DNA of 8,763 bases, from contig JARLIC010000023.1 of the NCBI GenBank assembly GCA_031291905.1, positions 1-8,763 on the forward strand. The letters run 5' to 3'. The stretch is from Minisyncoccota bacterium (GTDB taxonomy: Bacteria > Patescibacteriota > Minisyncoccia > UBA6257 > 2-01-FULL-56-20). Made by a program: the position numbers and the translations under genes. The number at the start of each line of letters is the position of its first letter. Within the stretch, counting starts at the first letter, position 1. Below are positions 6,427 through 8,763 of the stretch, one piece after another. The notes beneath the pieces were generated by a model. It was not told the DNA's origin. It ran no database searches and saw nothing but the letters and a program-made list of their open reading frames with translations.

Positions 6427-6435
6427 AGGATACCA
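6427..6435 (-). promoter_or_regulatory. Candidate extended -10 for the sugar-sensing operon
   Basis: TGGTATCCT on the minus strand has the TGn extension and a 4-of-6 -10 hexamer, and lies 9 nt before the ATG at 6417. The terminator after tRNA-Pro makes a promoter in 6418-6475 necessary, and this is the best candidate. There is no good -35, because that position is occupied by the C-rich strand of the G-quadruplex motif. It would give a very short leader. Confidence 0.3.
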
Positions 6436-6440
6436 TACTC

Positions 6441-6462
6441 GGGTGGGTGGGTGGGAATTGGG
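6441..6462 (+). promoter_or_regulatory. G-quadruplex motif upstream of the sugar-binding protein gene
   Basis: gggtgggtgggtggg (6441-6455) has four G3 runs separated by single T loops, the arrangement expected to form a very stable parallel quadruplex, and a fifth G3 run follows at 6460-6462. The G-rich strand is the template strand for the downstream minus-strand operon. The motif sits 24 bp upstream of the ATG, across the expected promoter spacer. Confidence 0.7.
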
Positions 6463-6475
6463 TGCGACTCGCAAC

Positions 6476-6509
6476 AAACAAAAGAGACCCATGTGGGTCT
6501 CTTTTGTTT
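6476..6509. terminator. Bidirectional Rho-independent terminator after tRNA-Pro
   Basis: A perfect 15-bp inverted repeat (6476-6490 with 6495-6509, loop ATGT) has a GC core, GAGACCC/GGGTCTC, and A/T-rich outer stems that supply a T-run on either strand. On the minus strand it follows the tRNA by 3 bp, so it ends the tRNA transcript and insulates the sugar operon. Confidence 0.85.
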
Positions 6510-6512
6510 CTG

Positions 6513-6583
6513 TCGGGCTGCCGGGAATCGAACCCGGTCTTTACGCACCCGAAGCGCACGTACTACCGGTATACTACAGCCCG
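6513..6583 (-). tRNA. tRNA-Pro (anticodon CGG)
   Basis: The minus-strand cloverleaf is complete. It has a 7-bp acceptor CGGGCTG/CAGCCCG, a D stem GTAT/GTAC with the GG of its loop, an anticodon stem TGCGC/GCGTA, the anticodon loop TTCGGGT, a T arm CCGGG/CCCGG with loop TTCGATT, and discriminator A73. The anticodon CGG is at 6549-6551. C1-G72 with A73 and G37 are typical identity features of bacterial proline tRNA. The 3' CCA is not encoded, so it must be added by the nucleotidyltransferase whose gene lies at the right of this window. A terminator follows directly. Confidence 0.95.
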
Positions 6584-6593
6584 AAGTCGAGGA

Positions 6594-6657
6594 GGAAATG
6601 TATGAATCTTATTCATGCATTTCCGACGAAACGAGGGATGTTGGCCGTTAGGCCAAC
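6594..6657. other. Two hairpins between the small membrane protein gene and tRNA-Pro
   Basis: A 13-bp stem with one G-T pair and a 5-nt loop (6594-6606 with 6612-6624) and a perfect 7-bp stem with loop GTTA (6640-6646 with 6651-6657) stand in the 164-bp gap. Neither is followed by a T-run on either strand. They are poor terminators, and may stabilise the 3' end of the upstream mRNA or mark the 5' side of the tRNA transcript. Confidence 0.4.
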
Positions 6658-6735
6658 CAGCCCGCCGACAACCTCACCATTTAACCGCGTTTCGGGAAAT
6701 AATTCAACCCTTCTTCTTTTTTCTTTCTCCCCCTT

Positions 6736-6765
6736 TGCTTCTTCCCTTTATGCTTCTTCCCTTCT
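6736..6765. repeat. 15-bp tandem duplication in a polypyrimidine tract
   Basis: Two adjacent 15-bp units (6736-6750 and 6751-6765) share their first 13 bases, tgcttcttccctt. They straddle the stop codon of the small membrane protein gene inside a largely polypyrimidine stretch (about 6707-6777). The last codons of that gene and the stop look as if made by the duplication. Confidence 0.5.
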
Positions 6766-7152
6766 CACCCTTCTCTTGTGATGCAGCTTCTTCGACTTTT
6801 GGGTGAGCGCGAACACCGAGAGCACCATGATATAATCCGCGATCGCCTCCTGGGACATCTTGTACCCCTTGCCGAGAAGGAACTGCGCGGCAAGCATGAG
6901 GAAGACGACCACCGTCCACATCGTGATGAATATCTCGCCCGGGTGGCGGCTGTCGTGCAGCTCGTACCACCGGTCGAACTCCTTCGTGCCGACATAAAGC
7001 CCCAATATACCGACGTAGATGACGCTGAACGATGCGCCTATGAACTCATAGTTGCCCTGGGTCGCAAAATCGGCGATAAGAAAAAGCAGAAGCACTACCG
7101 TCCAAAAATTGGTGAGGAGGCGCCATATTTTTTCGTCGCGGAAGACGGACAT
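6748..7152 (-). CDS. Small integral membrane protein of unknown function
   Basis: I do not recognise the family. The 134-residue product has three clear hydrophobic segments (about 14-29, 38-55 and 74-93) and a fourth, weaker one (104-117). Between the second and third is a polar loop rich in charged and aromatic residues, KEFDRWYELHDSRHPGE (57-73). The C-terminal 17 residues are very basic with a short acidic end, which would lie in the cytoplasm by the positive-inside rule. The ATG at 7152 is preceded at a 7-bp distance by an extended -10 promoter rather than a ribosome site, so the gene may be transcribed without a leader. It follows dut by 45 bp and is convergent with nothing. Small proteins of this kind are common and unnamed in Patescibacteria; no function should be assigned. 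Confidence 0.8.
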   Translation of the reverse strand: MSVFRDEKIWRLLTNFWTVVLLLFLIADFATQGNYEFIGASFSVIYVGILGLYVGTKEFDRWYELHDSRHPGEIFITMWTVVVFLMLAAQFLLGKGYKMSQEAIADYIMVLSVFALTQKSKKLHHKRRVRREEA

Positions 7153-7159
7153 TGGGACA

Positions 7160-7168
7160 ATTGTACCA
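7160..7168 (-). promoter_or_regulatory. Extended -10 promoter of the small membrane protein gene
   Basis: TGGTACAAT on the minus strand has the TGn extension and a 5-of-6 -10 hexamer (7160-7165). It ends 7 bp before the ATG, so the transcript would begin within a base or two of the start codon. No good -35 is visible, as is usual for extended -10 promoters. Confidence 0.5.
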
Positions 7169-7197
7169 AAGCCGCCTTCATCGCGCCACCCCTCCGC

Positions 7198-7626
7198 TCA
7201 CTTGCCGGTCGTGCCGAATCCGCCGCGCGATCGGTTCCCCATCGAGTCGGACTCCTCCCACTCGGCGCGCGTGACCGGGACGAACGTCCCCTGCGCGATA
7301 CGCTCGCCTTTTTCCACGACCACCGGCGCGGCGGTGAAATTATAATAGGCCGCTTTCATCTCGTCGTCGTCCCCGGAGAAGTCGGGGTCGATGACACCGA
7401 TCCCGTTCGCCATCATGAGGCCTTTTTTATGCGTGCCGCTGCGCGCGGCAAGCAGAAGGAAATAGCCCGCCGGCGTCTCGACGGCGATATTGAGCGGCAC
7501 ATAACCGATCGCCCCGGGCGCGATCGTCACCGCTTCACGGGCGGCAAGATCGAACGCCGCCGCACCTTCGGTCTGATACCCCGGCAGGGGCAGCTCCTTA
7601 TCGAAACGCTTTATTTTTATGTTCAT
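7198..7626 (-). CDS. dut: dUTP diphosphatase (dUTPase)
   Basis: A 142-residue trimeric-type dUTPase, the usual length. It hydrolyses dUTP to dUMP and pyrophosphate, keeping uracil out of DNA and supplying thymidylate synthesis. All five motifs are present: GAAAFDLAA (21-29), ARSGTHKKGL (61-70), NGIGVIDPDFSGD (74-86), GERIAQGTF (107-115) and the C-terminal RSRGGFGTTGK (132-142). The catalytic Asp of motif III is D80. Two deviations stand out. Ala replaces the usual Pro at the start of motif II, and F83 occupies the place of the Tyr that normally stacks at the base-binding pocket. A short acidic insert, DDDEM (86-90), follows. The ATG is 5 bp after the stop of the CCA-adding enzyme gene, so the two form an operon; an AGGG overlapping the upstream gene's end may serve as a weak ribosome site. 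Confidence 0.95.
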   Translation of the reverse strand: MNIKIKRFDKELPLPGYQTEGAAAFDLAAREAVTIAPGAIGYVPLNIAVETPAGYFLLLAARSGTHKKGLMMANGIGVIDPDFSGDDDEMKAAYYNFTAAPVVVEKGERIAQGTFVPVTRAEWEESDSMGNRSRGGFGTTGK

Positions 7627-7631
7627 TTTTT

Positions 7632-8763
7632 TTATTTGACCCTGAATTCCTTTTTCATCTCCTCCTCCGCTTCGAGCTCCGCTTCCTCCTTCTTCTTCCG
7701 CGCCTGCGCCATCAGTTTTTTCAGTTCGCCATCGCTCAACTTATTGAGTGCAAGCGCACGCTTCGTCAACTTCTCTTTAATGTTCTTTTTAGGATCGTCG
7801 AGCACTTCCTCCAATAACGAGTTCAATATCCAACCGATGCGGGGGCCCGGCGCGATATCCAGAAGCTTCATAAGCTCATCGCCGTTCAGCGCGAGCATCT
7901 TCGGCGTGATCGGATCGTGCTTCACCTTCTCTATCATGAAAAGGAAATGGCGGAGACGGTACGGCACGGCCTTGTCCACGCCGGAGCCGATGCGGTCGGC
8001 CTCGCGCACCTTGAGGAGGTCGTCGATGTTCTCCGGACCGACGCGCACAATGAACCGCCGCACGCCTGCGGGCGTCACGCCCCCGATGTCGTAATAGAAC
8101 ATGTGCCGCCGCACGAGGTGCGCGACATACTCGACGAATTCGCGGGAGAAATGCAGGCGGTCGAGCATCTTCACCGTCATGCGCGCGCCGACATACTCGT
8201 GCTGATAGAACGTGGAGTTCTCGCCATCGCCGCTCTTCACGCGCGGCTTGCCGACGTCGTGCAGCAGAGACGCCATGCGCACCTCAAGGGAATAGCCCTG
8301 CTTCGCCGCGTAATCGAGCGCGCGGACGGAATGCTCGAAGCACGAATACACATGATGCTTGTTCTGCCCCACACCGATCCCCTCGCGCAGTTCGGGAAGG
8401 ACGGACTCGAGCAGGCCGAGCTCTTCGAGGAGGATGATCCCTTTCGCCGCGCGCGGCGTCAACATCATCTTCGCGAGCTCGTCGCGCACGCGCTCCTTCG
8501 CGATCACTTCCAGCTCGCGCGCGCACTCGACGATGGCGCGCCGCGTCGCGAACTCGATCTCGAAATCCAGGTCCACCGAAAAACGCACCGCGCGCATCAG
8601 CCGCAGGGCGTCCTCTTTGAAACGCGCCGTGGCGTCGCCCACCGTGCGGATCGTCCCCTCCCTGATGTCGAGCTCGCCGCCGTACGGGTCGATGAGCGCG
8701 CCGTCCATACCGAGCGCCATCGCGTTCACCGTGAAGTCGCGGCGCGAAAGGTCGTCCTCTATG
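7632..8763 (-). CDS. cca: CCA-adding enzyme / poly(A) polymerase-family nucleotidyltransferase with HD domain (N-terminus beyond right edge)
   Basis: 376 codons are visible and the frame is open through the right edge, so the nucleotidyltransferase active-site N-terminus is missing from the window. The first visible residues, IEDDLSRRDFTVNAMAL, are the signature RRDFTxNAM motif of class II CCA-adding enzymes and poly(A) polymerases. LIDPYGG, a KEDALRLMRAVRF motif and the tRNA-binding neck follow. An HD domain comes next (H144; HD at 168-169 in ASLLHDVGKP), giving likely phosphohydrolase activity at the tRNA 3' end. The last 30 residues are Lys/Glu-rich, probably a coiled coil. The expected job is adding or repairing CCA on tRNA 3' ends, which fits the neighbouring tRNA-Pro lacking an encoded CCA. 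A GTG at 8729 could look like a start but lies inside the conserved motif, so it is not the real one. Poly(A) polymerase activity cannot be excluded from sequence alone. Confidence 0.95.
   Translation of the reverse strand, partial: IEDDLSRRDFTVNAMALGMDGALIDPYGGELDIREGTIRTVGDATARFKEDALRLMRAVRFSVDLDFEIEFATRRAIVECARELEVIAKERVRDELAKMMLTPRAAKGIILLEELGLLESVLPELREGIGVGQNKHHVYSCFEHSVRALDYAAKQGYSLEVRMASLLHDVGKPRVKSGDGENSTFYQHEYVGARMTVKMLDRLHFSREFVEYVAHLVRRHMFYYDIGGVTPAGVRRFIVRVGPENIDDLLKVREADRIGSGVDKAVPYRLRHFLFMIEKVKHDPITPKMLALNGDELMKLLDIAPGPRIGWILNSLLEEVLDDPKKNIKEKLTKRALALNKLSDGELKKLMAQARKKKEEAELEAEEEMKKEFRVK

Noticed and set aside
6778..8094. A 438-codon open frame on the plus strand
   Set aside because: It runs antisense across three real genes (the small membrane protein, dut and cca) and the gaps between them, and has no family-like features.
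8727..8729. GTG as the start codon of the CCA-adding enzyme
   Set aside because: The frame stays open to the edge, and the residues before it (EDDLSRRDFT) belong to the conserved nucleotidyltransferase motif, so the gene begins outside the window.

Overview
The window looks like a chromosomal segment of a bacterium with a small, compact genome. A Candidate Phyla Radiation (Patescibacteria, possibly Parcubacteria) member is my best guess. The grounds are tightly packed genes, weak or absent Shine-Dalgarno sites with candidate leaderless starts, a 23S rRNA with lineage-specific helix expansions, a 23S gene with no 16S directly upstream, and small uncharacterised membrane proteins. This is an inference from style; no marker in the window proves it. 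Every gene I can support lies on the minus strand.

Layout, from left to right in plus coordinates. 1-1930: the 5' part of a 23S rRNA gene, cut off by the left edge, with a large helix-25 expansion. 1931-2513: no protein gene. This stretch holds the structured 23S leader, a small hairpin repeat, a Rho-independent terminator, a good sigma70-type promoter about 100 nt upstream of that terminator (so a possible small RNA or attenuated leader), and a 121-bp palindromic element that folds into a three-way junction. 2514-6417: four co-oriented genes spaced by 8, 28 and 13 bp. In transcription order they are a membrane-anchored XylF-like sugar-binding protein, a HAMP-PAS histidine kinase, a receiver-only response regulator, and a six- or seven-helix PQ-loop/SWEET-like membrane protein. 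6441-6462: a G-quadruplex motif just upstream of that operon. 6476-6583: a bidirectional terminator and tRNA-Pro(CGG). 6748-7152: a small unknown membrane protein with its own extended -10 promoter. 7198-8763: dut (dUTPase) followed upstream by the CCA-adding enzyme, whose N-terminus lies beyond the right edge.

How the parts may work together. The four-gene operon is the most interesting unit. A periplasmic-type sugar-binding protein is encoded directly next to a sensor kinase, with no ABC permease or ATPase gene in the window. That arrangement fits a binding protein used as a sensory co-receptor, as in the XylFII-LytS and ChvE-VirA systems, rather than for ABC import. The receiver protein has no output domain. 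The last gene belongs to a fold class that includes sugar facilitators, so the unit could couple sugar sensing to uptake or to an unknown response. The tRNA-Pro gene does not encode its CCA tail, which agrees with the CCA-adding enzyme nearby.
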